From NCBI GenBank assembly GCA_964036155.1, contig OZ038423.1:44283249-44347248 (forward strand): a stretch of 64,000 nucleotides of DNA. Direction: 5' to 3'. The DNA is from Diploscapter coronatus. Lineage: Eukaryota > Nematoda > Chromadorea > Rhabditida > Rhabditidae. Positions 39,801-51,653 of this stretch are shown here, in pieces. Numbering within the stretch: the first letter of the stretch is position 1; the number at the start of each line of letters is the position of its first letter. The translations under genes and the position numbers were made by a program. The notes under the pieces are model-generated. The model had not been told where the DNA came from and made no database searches. It saw only the letters and a list, made by a program, of their open reading frames with translations.

Positions 39801-42800
39801 TAGCGCTGTTCTCCGCGGCACCTTTAATTTTTTTCAGGTTTTCTCGGTGTTTTTGCTCCTACGCATTCATAAATCACCGAAGGCCGTTAATCGGCCGCGA
39901 ACCGAATTTTTGCAGCTCGAAAAGTCGGCCGCTCGATTGATAAGATAAATGGACCGAAGCACAAACTAAAAGAAAATCAGGGACTAAGTAAAGCACTTCG
40001 GCCTGCTCTCTAACTCTATGCTAAAGCGATCAGAAAATTGACAGAAAGAAGCAAGGGGAAGGTCGAGATCGAGTGCGATATCGCAGGCTGCTTTCTCTGC
40101 CATCTTCAGCAGGTAATAGAGAGAGCGAGAGAAAGCCCAGGTGAGTCAGCCCGGAGAAGAATATTAATTGCGACTCAATCTCAATCCGATGATAAGATCG
40201 ATTACATCACGGGGAAATCTGGTTTCGATCACATTTTCAAAAATTTATAAGCTTTGTTTTGTTACAAAAGAAAAATTCAAAGTATGCTAGACAAACGTTG
40301 AAAATAGTTATTTTGAGGGGGAAAACGTCGGATGATTGATTGATAAAAGACTAATTTTGACGTGGCACATTTCGAGCTTTCACGCAAATCTCCGCGTCAA
40401 ATTTCAAATCGGTGACAGAAATCCCGTCAAAATGATTATCGTGTGAATGACAGATTAGAAAAGTCCCTTGAAAAATGTCGAAAACCCAGATGAAACTTCA
40501 ATTTTCAAAAATTAAACAAAATTGATTAAAAAAAGTTCGGAAGATGGAAAATTTTTCCAAGAACCGCCCACACAGGCGCGGACTAATCCGGGGAATTCAG
40601 TGCTCGAGGAAAATCAGGTGCAATCAAAATAAGTCGAACATTTTCCCATGTTCCCGATAAATTTGTGAAGATGTGCTCCCAGGAAAGTCGGCTATTTGCC
40701 AGTTATTCGGTTATTTTCGGTGGGAATAAGCTAATCCTAAATCGGGCAGCCTCTGCCAAACCAAGAAGCATCCGTTGAGCAAATTTTGAGATCGAGGAAA
40801 ATAACGTATTTTTCATTTAGGCCAGACAAGTTAATGTGGGTGGAGAAATAAAAAAATTAAGGAAGGTCAGTATTATTTTTCTTCGTTGAATAAGATAAAA
40901 TACAATAAAAGCGGAGGGTGCAACTTTGTAAAAAAAATCTAAAATGACGTAAATCATAAAATATCACGATAAAATGTGTAGGAAGATGCTATGTGATCCC
41001 AAAGGTTAATAGATGTTGGACTTATACAAATTTCACCTTTGCGCCCTTGCGGTCGCACGTCCCGTGCCGATTTTATTAGGTTCGTAAAAATTGAGACCGA
41101 AATGATTGGATTTGGGGATTTTCTTGAATGTTTGCCCGAAAACCAGATGTTGGGACTGTGATAGGGGATCTTTTGGGAGAAAAAAAGCGAATTTCGAGAC
41201 GTTTCAGGACAAATTGTGGGGGGAATGATTTATTGTTAGAAAATCCATAAACATAGAAAAATAAACGATGAGATAGTGGGAGTGTAGATGGAGAATTTTT
41301 GGGGGTTTGAGATGATTTTTAAACGAAAATTAGTATATGTTTAGAAAAAAGCAGGATATTGAAGTAGAGATATATGATAAAGCAATGTGTATCAGCAATC
41401 GTAAAATATAAATAAACTAGTTTTCTTTCGTTAAATATGTGTTTTATTATTTTATAGCATATGAACAAATTTTGAAAAGAGCAATTTCAGCTTCCCAATA
41501 AAACTGATTTGAATTATGGCATTACACACCAATACGCTGCGATGAACGTGACGAAAGTTTGCGGGCTATTTACAGGATATAACCATGATTTATGAGGCAA
41601 AATGCGTATTAAACTCGAAGTAAAGTTTCGAAATCCCATCTTCAAATTTTGAAAACTGGAGTTCCGCGAATTTAATAATTCCTGAAAACGTTCGGAACAT
41701 ATTTACTTAACGTTCATATCCTCGAAATTAATTCAGAAAAAGGAACTAGAAAATTATGGCAAGATTTTCTTAACCTAGTAGAATGCACATGACAATATAA
41801 TATCGCTGCTAAAACTACTGAGTAAAAATACATCTAAAAATGATAGCTTTAGAGAATGAATGTTGCATTCTTACTACACAAACATGACACAAGAATGAGC
41901 GTGTCTAGCAGAATGAAAAATGCGCTAACATATGTTTTAAATTTCAGCAAATAATAGGGAAGTATACGTCAGCGATTTCTTATTTTTCTTTTTTTTAATT
42001 GACCAGAATAAAAATTCCAAAAATCATATATCAACCTAGATTCTTACAACATAGGCTTCAATGGACTAAATCACCTAAGTGTTTGGATCAAAAATTAAAA
42101 CTTGGTAGTCCAAAAGTCGAGCGTTCCACGTAATTGAATATGAGATATATATATATATATATTTTTATTTTTTTAAATTTGATTTTTCGAACCTCCTTCG
42201 AGCACTTCAATTAATTATGAGACTTTTCAAAAACTCGCGTAAAAGCAATCTAATTTATTGACAATTATCTCGACACAGGGATTCTCGAATGAATCGAAAA
42301 ATTTCGCGAATTACGACAATTTCCGGGATGAGAAATGACTGAAGCTATGATAACTTGTAGATATTCTTGCCAAAAATACGTGATGAAGTAGGTGACGATT
42401 CCAGACATATTCTGCTCAAATGTAATTATTCAACTTCCAAGTTTTCAGAAAGTGTTAGAATTTTGAAGAACAAGCTATTTTTGTTGGTAAAATCGACGCA
42501 TATTTGATTTATCCCTATCAAAATTTCCCCTCGGTGGTCAGAATGGAAAGTTAATCAGCTATGATAAGAGATATCATAGGAAAACCGGATCGTGTAATTT
42601 TTAAATTTCGAATTTTTACAAGTGTCGAAAGGTTATTCGAGCACGCGAAGTACGAATACATAAGTCAAAAATCCCCAACCTAAAGAAAACTTCCTAGAAT
42701 TCGAAAATTCTGAACTCAAACTTGTGAATTATTACAGACGAGACTGAAAGGGATACTCTTGAGTGTACAATAAGAGGTATTTTTATTTGTCTATCACTCC

Positions 42801-45800
42801 ACGTACGAAGTTATTGAATAGAGAACTATGATGTTGTCAAGATCTTAGCATAATTAAATTTAATTTTAATATGTTTTGTTCTGAATATTAAAATTATGAG
42901 AATGTCTTTTTAGGATTTCTAAGAGATTTAAGATAATTGGATGGATTTTTATTTTTACATACTACAAGAGAAAAGTTTTCAATATACAAGAAAAAGTTAT
43001 AATGATGTGCATCGAAAATTATTAACTATGAAAATGAAGATAATTACGACTCAAACGTCCCAAAAGCAACGGAAAATAACTTTCTGGATGATGTATAAAA
43101 ATCATTCAAGAAAAAAATGAACAAAACTAAATTTTTTTAGTTAGTTGTAACGGGATATATTTAGCTTTACCAATACGCTCTAGCTCATATTTCTTGAAAA
43201 GCTTCAATTTGTTATTCTTACGTGGTTCCTATCTTAAATAGGAACATGAAAAAATTTAGCTTAACTATACGTAGACCATTAAATAAATAACCATCAAACC
43301 TAATTTATCAAAGTATTTCATATAGTAATATCTGAAACCTAAAAAAGTCGAGGGGTATTTTGCAGAAAGGGAACTCAGTCTATTCTAAACCAATATTTTG
43401 CGCGATTGGACTAGAGGAATGTCTAAAATTATCCCGAAAATATTTGAAGCTACTGCGAATGTAATGTTCCGTGGTAGAATTGGAAATTGGGGTTGGCAGT
43501 TCGAAAGCTTGAAAACGAGGTTCATAAAACGCGGGTTTAGTGAAATGGTTGCGAGAAATAAAAGTGTTCGAAGATGATACGTGAAAATTGGATTTTTCTA
43601 CTTTTCTATAGATTTTAGATATGCTACAAGCATTTTCAAATTATTGCGGTTTAAAAATTATTAGTGTCTCGCCACTTATTAGGCAAATTATGTAAAGCCA
43701 TGATTGTGTTATGTTTTCAAAATTTTAAGAGTAGTCATAATTGCAAGATAAGACGATATTTTCTTAAGTTCGAACTAATGATTTTCAAAACTTATGGTAT
43801 TTCAAGCTAATCTTCGTCAAAATCAACAGATCATCTTCATTCAAGCTATCAAAACACGTCTGAGAAAGAGCGGAAGCCACCAAATTTGGGCATCAATTTT
43901 GGAAATTCGAGACGTTGCTGGCACACGATCAAGCAATCGGATGAAAGATGAAGATCTATGAAATTTTAGAATCAAAATATTTCAAAACTCGGCTCATCAA
44001 AATATGCCAACGCAGGATAAGCGCGACGTGTAAACAATGCCTATTTTGAAGATTCTACGATATTTTTGAATACCAAAGCAGAATTTGAATACTTGTAGTT
44101 TTGGTACTTTAAACTAGGAAACTTTTAAGCCTATTTTAAAGCGTTTCAATAATATCTTCTATGATAAAAAATTATAGGGGAGAGGATACGCAAATCTAAA
44201 TTTTTCTATAGAAAGCTGATACATTGGTGAGTACGCTCTAATGATCTGGCTTAAGCCCTGCCTAGGTCCGAACATAATCAAAAATTCTACCAATATTACT
44301 TTCAGAACGCCACATTATCCATGCTAAAATTGAAATGAAAATTCCGAAATTAACACGAAATTTCAAGCATTTTGACGACCAAGGACACGTTTTGTGTGTG
44401 TGTGTTCATTTTTAACCCACTGCAGACCCTGTGCCGGAAAAAGAAATAAAGGAGGCTAGAAAAAGCTGCAGAAATGACAAGGAAATCCAAAAATATCCAG
44501 AATAAAACAAATTTGAATTTTTCTCAACGTCGAGAAGGTCAAATCTGACCTCACAATGATAATGTCAGAAGGGTTTCTTCGAATTTTAGATCCTATTTTC
44601 TCAATTCTAGAAAGAGAGTGAAAACGATAAGGTAATCTCATTAAACCTTCATTTTATTGGTGTCAAAGTGGTTTCAAAGAATTTTGAAGAAGTTGTTATT
44701 TTGAAGAGCAAAATCTGCAGAAAATCCTTGAAATGCAACATCTCAAGGCCTCTCTAACTAATGGAGTTTATCATAAAAAACACCTTGAGAATGTCCAATT
44801 TTAGGGGGCATTCGGATTATATTTGATTTTCCAAGATTGGGGATGAAAATATTTAGAACTCAAAAATTAACACAAAAACATTCCTGAACATCCAAAACTC
44901 CTTTTCAGCTTAAAAATATTATCTGCGATACTCTCTAAAATGAAAAGGTAGAAATACGGAAAGTTAAAATTTCTGAAACTCCTTTTCATCAAAACGACAA
45001 TTCACCACGAGTAATCAGCGTAAAAGCCTTGGTCTTGCCATTGTGCTGAAGGGTTTCTTCTCAATTCACTATTGTTTTCTTCAATTTCTCTTTTTCTTTT
45101 CTCCTCTGTTCATCCGGCTCTATCTCTATGCCCTGTTCCGCTTTTTCTGAATTCAAATCTCGTGGGAGTTTCCCGCCAAAAATCGAATGTTTTCGATAAC
45201 GTTGACCCATTTTTCAGCTTCTAAATCATCTCTAACACATGTTTTAAGATAGGCAGATAAAACTGACTGATTTAAAACATTTCATGATTGGAATCAAAAG
45301 CAAGTTGCCAACATTCATTTGTCATAAAATGACACTTGACAAGACGTTAGAACATCATTCGAAGTGATGGAGATAATCTTGAAGAAAAATGCAGAGAATT
45401 GGAACTTAAAAGTTCAAGAGATTAACATATGTTATATGATGCTCAAGAGACACTCTTATACAGCGACCTAAAATGTAGTAACAATATAGAAATAATAATG
45501 TAATAACGGTAACGCGCGAATAATATGAAGAAAAGATAAAGATTATTATTTTCCCTAGCATCCTACACTATTTCGTAGATTAAATTACTGCCCTACTATT
45601 TTCCCAGGTTGCCTTTATAGATTGATATGACGACTTTTTAAAGATATTTATAAAATTTGATTTCAGCACGAAATCGTGAAAACTAAAATATTTTTGGGCA
45701 GACTTGGAGCTTTTCATCGCAAAAATTCGTCATCGTCTCTCGTCGTAATTACTAAGATAGTAATTGCGAAGCTGACCGGAATAATTAACCACATATGGCA

Positions 45801-46932
45801 TATTTGCGGTGGAAAGGTTCCAAGTCTGTTTTAGAATCGATAAAAACTTGAGGAAATTCGAGATTTTTCGGAGCTACACTACTAATTTGGACAAATTGAT
45901 TTTGGCCGAGATTCCGACCCTTTTAAAAAGTGAATCAGTGCAGAAGCAGGTAAGTGAGGGAAGTAGTATCTGGGTAAAAGGTTTGCAGTCCCAAAAATTC
46001 ACTCAAATGAGCTGACACTCGAAAAGAGTAGTCAAATTGGGCAAATAGCATTAACACCTAGAAAAAGGAATGAGACAGAATAATAAAGGATGAAAAACTG
46101 ACGAATTTGACCGAATAGTCAGTTTTTTTACTTATAGGTTATTTTTTTAACTTTAGACATGGTAAATTTGATATGATTCGTAGTAGTTACCTAATCGCGG
46201 TAGTCTAAGTGAACAGGAATGTACCGGGTTAATTTACTCTTCCAGAGTTGATTAGAAAAGAAAGATCATGAAAGCTGACAAAAGGGGTGCGCCCCTTTTC
46301 TTCCCGCTTTTCCTGCCACTATGTTTTATCGTTCAACGAGTGTGGGGAAGTGATGTTCGTCTACCTTCTCGTGGTACTTCCTGGATATCCCCCAAAGGAT
46401 AACTGAACGACGACAACAATTTGATCTATGAAAATTTCAAAATATTTATTCTCATTTTATTTGAAATTTGAAAATAGACAATAAATCATATTTAATTAAT
46501 AAATGATATTCCACCGCCAATCTATATAAAACTGCCTGATTTCCGTTACACTTGGTCTATCGCACAATTGATTCGTTAAACATTTCATCTTTTCATTAAA
46601 TATTAATGGAATTTTAAAGTCGATAATATTTCATTTGCATCAAGACGAAGGGAATGGAATAAATTGATTTTGTTTCTAATGTCGTTCTAATTCACCTGTC
46701 GGTTGAAGTATATAACTTGAAGTTTTCTAGAAGGTATCAAGCCGAAGCGCGGTAAATTTCGGTTCTATTGGTACTTATAAAATTCTCTAATTTTTCAATA
46801 ATTTTATCTATGAAAATGGAAGGATATAATAATATCAGTAAGATATATTAATTTAAGGAATAAAAATCTCTCCATAATAATATCTCTATATGAAAAATTT
46901 TATAGGGTCTTAATTAAAATATGATGTTTCAG
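36846..46932. other. Ten-kilobase gene-free region
   Basis: No exon chain could be supported on either strand. Purine-rich plus-strand patches at 37120-37300 and 39130-39460 generate false ORFs. A more GC-rich block at 39750-40250 includes good donors (CAGGTAATA near 40112, CAGGTGAGT near 40139) and could be a promoter or first exon of an unidentified gene. A pair of diverged direct units is at about 38300-38440. A TA dinucleotide run is at about 42143. It may be a very long intron or regulatory DNA. Confidence 0.4.
42143..42162 (+). repeat. TA dinucleotide microsatellite
   Basis: An uninterrupted run of about ten AT units followed by a T-rich stretch. No function inferred. Confidence 0.9.
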
Positions 46933-49900
46933 CGTTAAAGACTATTGAACTCGTTAAACGAATTGGAGATATATCCTTGTATTACATTATTTTCCTCATT
47001 ATATTTATTCTTCCAATTATTATACCTAATCTACTGTTAAGAATTTCCGACAGAGAATTATTGGAACTAAAGGAGGTAATTTGACTTATTCGGCAAATTT
47101 TATAAAATTATTGATTATAGGCGCCTTATTATCCAATATATTATCAGATGAGACGATTGGCAGATTACCTCATGGTTGTGTTAGCTACACTCTTATTAAT
47201 AACATTTGTTACATTTTTTATGGGTGCATTAATGTCCTATTTTTCTGATAATTCGCGTTCGTTAAAATTTCTCTATACAGTTGCGACCGAAAGTTTTGAA
47301 AAATTATCGTTATGAATGCAGACTGGTATGTACCATAATTGTGGATTAATTAGAATGAAACTTCGCACACATATTCTTCTCTGCTGTAATACTTTTTCAT
47401 TCATTGGGATATGGGAATACCTTGACTTCCGAACATTGTATTAATTCTCCTAGCATGATTGAGATTTTAGAGATTAGGAGATAGAGTCCATGTTCAACAC
47501 TCAACATAGAGTATGCAGATCCAATAATGTAGTGAGAAGAGGAACAGAAGAAAACAAGCTTGCAGTTAGGTGTTGTTCTGAGAGGAAATAGAAGAGATGG
47601 TACAATTCATTCACATTTAAATGCTAGGATTAACTCATGACTTTTAACGTATGAAAGATGAAACAGTAGTTTCTATTTCCTACTTTTATTTATTCATGCT
47701 GGTTGACTAAATAATTCGATAAAACGGAAATTAGGTGGAATACAGTAGGATGGGCAGAGTCTGAGCTCTGCCTAGGAGTGGACTGAAGGAACCTTCTAGG
47801 TAAAACTGGGAAAAGACTGTCATGGCAAGGGGAGGAGCATGCAAAGTTAGAGATGAGAGAGTTTAGGGATAGAGTGATCGTAATCACAGTTCGATCCCGT
47901 TACACTGTGTTGAGAATTCTTGCCAATTTCCACTCGAATTGATCTACAATTATTGGTCCTACCAGGCTACACTCATAATCAATTGTTCCAAACTTTTGAC
48001 CGTCACTGTACACTAATTTTTAGAAAAGTAATTTAGGCTTACATAAGAACAATCCTGATAATAAAATTATTTATTGGGTAAGAAGTTCACAAATGATGAA
48101 ATGAGTTCTTGAATTGGAAACGTTTGAAGTTCGATTATTGCCTACACTATTTCATAAATACTCTCGATTTGAAACGTCACCTATCATTCTCATTTCATCA
48201 TTTCGTCATATATATACAAAAAATCATTTCATCATTCTATCAATTACAGGTTGGCATTTTGCTGGATGTACATTTTGTCGTGCAAGTTCTCATATGGATT
48301 TGGTATCTCTTCATTTGTTTCTTCTTCTTGATTCCGATAGTGAGTCCAGCCGTAGCATTGCTTAGCATTTGCCTTATTATCCAACGACTTGTGCTCATAT
48401 ATGAACCACCACGACTAACAAATCTGCTTACCAAGTAAGTAAAAAACCATTTGCACTATTAATATAATGAAATTGCAGGGATAATTTGAAGAGGATCATT
48501 CGTTGCATTATGTTATTTGCGATAATCCTAAATTTAGTGTATTTTATTATTATCATCATGTTTTTATTTTACAATCAAAAATTCGAATATGGACCAATTC
48601 TAATTGTAAGTTGAAGACATCACCTTTTCAATACTTCAACCATGCATAAAGTGTTATGATTAGAGAGGCCAAGTCTACTTCTTTCAAGGGGGAAACCCGC
48701 ATGAAAATTTTCAGCGTTTCAATTATCGTTAATTAGTTGGTAATTTCATGAAACCAAAACATCAAATAGGGTAATAAATGGGTCCGAAATGATGGTATCG
48801 TTGGTTTTTCGAAAAAAAGCCACTTGGCCTCTCTAGTTATGATACAATAGATCACAAAAGTTTCGAGTCACCTATCCTCTATCCCTGTGTCAATGTTTAG
48901 AAAAGTCGATTGCACTTCAGATTTGGCTGAAATTTCGCGCAATTTCATGTTTTCCACTTGTATCTGTGTTTTCAAAAATTCAGCTAAATTCGATCAATGC
49001 AAAGTACAGATTTTGGAATTTTTGATGTCGACACAGAATGGGGATTATCCAAGAACTTTGTTCGACACTGATAACCCTTTCTTACGTTACTTCATTCTAT
49101 TTTATTTTTGATGCATTAGAAATCGCATAATAATTCAACATATTTAGGTATCATACTCATCTGTGGATATTCTGGCTCTCATTGCATCGTTTTTCTATTT
49201 TGCTCTATATTTCAAGTTTCGCGCTTTGACAAGAATATCGTCAAGTTCGAAATATAAATCTGATAATCGAAGGATACTATATACCATGATACCTTTATGC
49301 ATGCAGCATGTAAGTAAATTAACACAATTGGTTTATTTGGCCTCTTTGGCTGCTAAACTCGGACATCACAGGGACAAGATGCAAAACCTGATTCGGGATG
49401 CCCTTTAAGGCTTAACTTTTTAATTGGGCTTTTACAAATATCAATTCAATTCTAATTCATCGTGGTTATAACATTGTCGAAGAAATGATAATGTATTGAG
49501 ATTGAAATCAGCGAGAAAAGGATCTAAGGAACACTTTAATCCGAAGATGATAAACGGGGAATGGTCACTGCGCATCAAAATCTTTGGTGCGCAGTGGCAT
49601 ACACCCAGTTTGTGGATAGGGGTTACTGCCAGTACAACTAAATTCGTTTTTCTATTGAGTGATTTGATTTACGATGTTTGAAATTATAATTATTTCATAT
49701 ACAAAAATAATCGTAAAAATTAATTTAGATATCAGCGATCAGCTTGTCAGTATTATTATTATATCATGATTTAAAGAGTATTCAAAATGAAGCAAAACTT
49801 GAAGTGTCAAACGTGGATGGAAATCTCAACGTATATGGGGGTATTTTCATATTTTCACGACTACTTGATGCATACTTTTCGTGCATAACTATGCCACTTT

Positions 49901-50142
49901 CGTTTATAGTTGCCAGTCCGAAACGACGCCAAGCCATTAGGCAATATTTCTCGAAAATGTATGAAATTATAATATTAAAAAATGACTAATTTCTAGATGT
50001 TAATCGCGTAGCTCTTAATTCAGCTGACATGAATTTCAGGAGGAACAATAGACCGAGACCTTTGACGCTCATGGTCAGCCGCAATAATCGTAATAATCAG
50101 ATTCATTCATCATCGGATCAAAATATAGCTGCAATTGCATAA
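46933..50142 (+). CDS. Nematode serpentine (7TM) receptor-like gene
   Basis: Exons 46933-47075 and 47121 to about 47300 encode two hydrophobic helices (YIIFLIIFILPIIIPNLLLR and YLMVVLATLLLITFVTFF). Exons 48250-48434, 48479-48605, 49148-49309, 49729-49958 and 50040-50142 add the rest, with helices such as VLIWIWYLFICFFFLIPIV and LFAIILNLVYFIIIIMFLF and a terminal SPKRRQAIRQYF after the last helix. Membrane topology, the basic loop before a MIPLCMQH helix, and the polar tail fit the Sra/Sre-type nematode chemoreceptor superfamily; the exact family is not certain. The second exon meets a TGA at 47313 with no good donor before it, so the 5' exons may belong to a separate or damaged copy. A small TIR element sits in the intron after 48605. 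Confidence 0.55.
48661..48835. mobile_element. 175-bp TIR element in receptor intron
   Basis: TAGAGAGGCCAAGT at the left and ACTTGGCCTCTCTA at the right are perfect 14-bp inverted repeats, with weaker matching beyond. TA lies at both outer edges, consistent with a Tc1/mariner-type TA target duplication. The interior is non-coding. It sits between two exons of the 7TM gene. Confidence 0.7.
49566..49596 (+). repeat. Short hairpin in receptor intron
   Basis: CACTGCGCA-T-CAAA, a three-base loop, then TTTG-G-TGCGCAGTG form a 14-bp stem with one G-T/A-C mismatch position. It is in the intron 49310-49728. It could be an element end or a structured RNA, but nothing else supports a function. Confidence 0.5.
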
Positions 50143-50511
50143 TAAATGTCAAATTTCTAACCTCAATAAATGATCTTTAAAAATATTATCTCATATGATA
50201 TGTTTGTGATAAACCTAGTTCATAAATAAATAATTTGTCTGTAAATCTAAGCACAAAACACAAAATAAAAATGTCAGCCTTCTTTCTAGTCAATATGCCA
50301 AATTTCTAGATATGATTTTATAATCAGTTTTTATATAATGGTGTAAAAACTCACTCTTCAATTTGAATCTCATTGCATCAAACCATAAAAGAGATAATTA
50401 CTCTCATTGGCTCTCCAATGATTTTACCTGAACATATTAGTGGTAATTGTTTTTATTTCCATGTATCTGATTAAGTTGTGCATACTGATATTTAGACTTC
50501 GACTTTATCGA

Positions 50512-50760
50512 TTTTATAGTTATTTGGAATAGTTGCATTTGTTGATGCAATTATGCTTATTCCAATTACTCCTAATATCCTCTTAGCAATTTCAGACGAC
50601 AAACTAAAGGAATTTAAGGATGGGACTCGAAATGTTCGAGGATATAATTTTCAATGGTTTGATTAGGCACCTTATTATTCGCTAATGTTTTATGTGCGAT
50701 GAGTAGCATATACCTATTCGCTAACTTCAATAACATTTATATCATTATTACCTCTACTAT
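50512..50760 (+). pseudogene. Decayed tandem copy of the first two receptor exons
   Basis: The stretch around ATTTCAGACGACAAACT reads like ISDDKLKEF, matching ISDRELLELKE in the upstream gene. About 40 bp later GCACCTTATTATTCGCTAAT matches the start of the next exon at 47121 (GCGCCTTATTATCCAATATA). The alignment continues for about 90 bp, with a small deletion that puts TAG in frame. The downstream exons are absent before the next gene. This is a pseudogene fragment from tandem duplication of the 7TM gene. Confidence 0.75.
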
Positions 50761-50769
50761 ATAAAGATG

Positions 50770-51653
50770 TATACATTTTTAAAGGTAGGATAATTTTCAA
50801 ATTTTGATTTCAAAATCAGATTCTCAGGTAAACTACTCAAATCAACTATGGAGATTTCAAAAATAAACTATTTTCAATTTTGACCGCGAAAAATGGTCGA
50901 AATTAGCATAAAATCGATTTTTTGATAGATTTTCACCCAAAAATCAACTTTTTTAGTCGAAAATCAAAAATCTAAAACAATGTGATTGTGCCCCTATATT
51001 AGGGTTTCAAAATTATGTATAATACGCTGGGGTAAAAATGCACTCATATGGCATGTAATCAAGCTGAGTGCGGAGTGTCAACAATAACTGTTCACAAGAA
51101 ATCGATTGACTATTTCTGTTATATATTTTGAAAAAAATTTATTTTGAAGTTCATTAATGGATTGAAATTACTATTAAAAAATATCGGATTTGGTTACAGA
51201 ACTTTGAAATAAAATATTTAGAAGAATATTTATTTCAATTACAATTATCCCTCATCACTTTTGAATGTTTTCGAGAGTTGTCTATTTCATGTGTATTGAA
51301 ATTAAGTTATTATTTCACATTTTATTGAACAAAATTTCTATATGAAACCTGAGATTATTATAATCAAGCTTTATTTATTTGAATTTTTCCGACTTCTCGC
51401 CATTTATTCGTTTGTGGATCGTACTCCTCGATTGAATTGCAAAAATTTTCATAGTTTTGAAATCGAAGTTAACAAACATTTCGTATAAAGATATGCAAAA
51501 TCTCAGCTCACCCTCCGATTGCATGCAATTTTCTATTAGTGATAATGAGCGAATGATAATATCGAAATTCTAACAGCCAGCCGAAGACTGGCACTAGAAC
51601 GACGAGTGAGTGAGCGCGAAGCGAGAAAGTTCTGGTAAACTTCAAATATGCAC
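50770..51653. other. Intergenic spacer between the receptor pseudogene and TMEM237
   Basis: AT-rich, no exon supported. It includes the 3' flank of TMEM237, which ends at 51654 on the minus strand. Confidence 0.4.

Noticed and set aside
46271..46300. Hairpin AAAAGGGGTGCGCCCCTTTT resembling a bacterial terminator
   Set aside because: An isolated 8-bp stem in eukaryotic intergenic DNA has no terminator role, and no neighbouring transcript is evident.
47880..47900. tRNA-like B box (AGTTCGATCCCG)
   Set aside because: No matching A box or acceptor stem lies upstream at tRNA distance.
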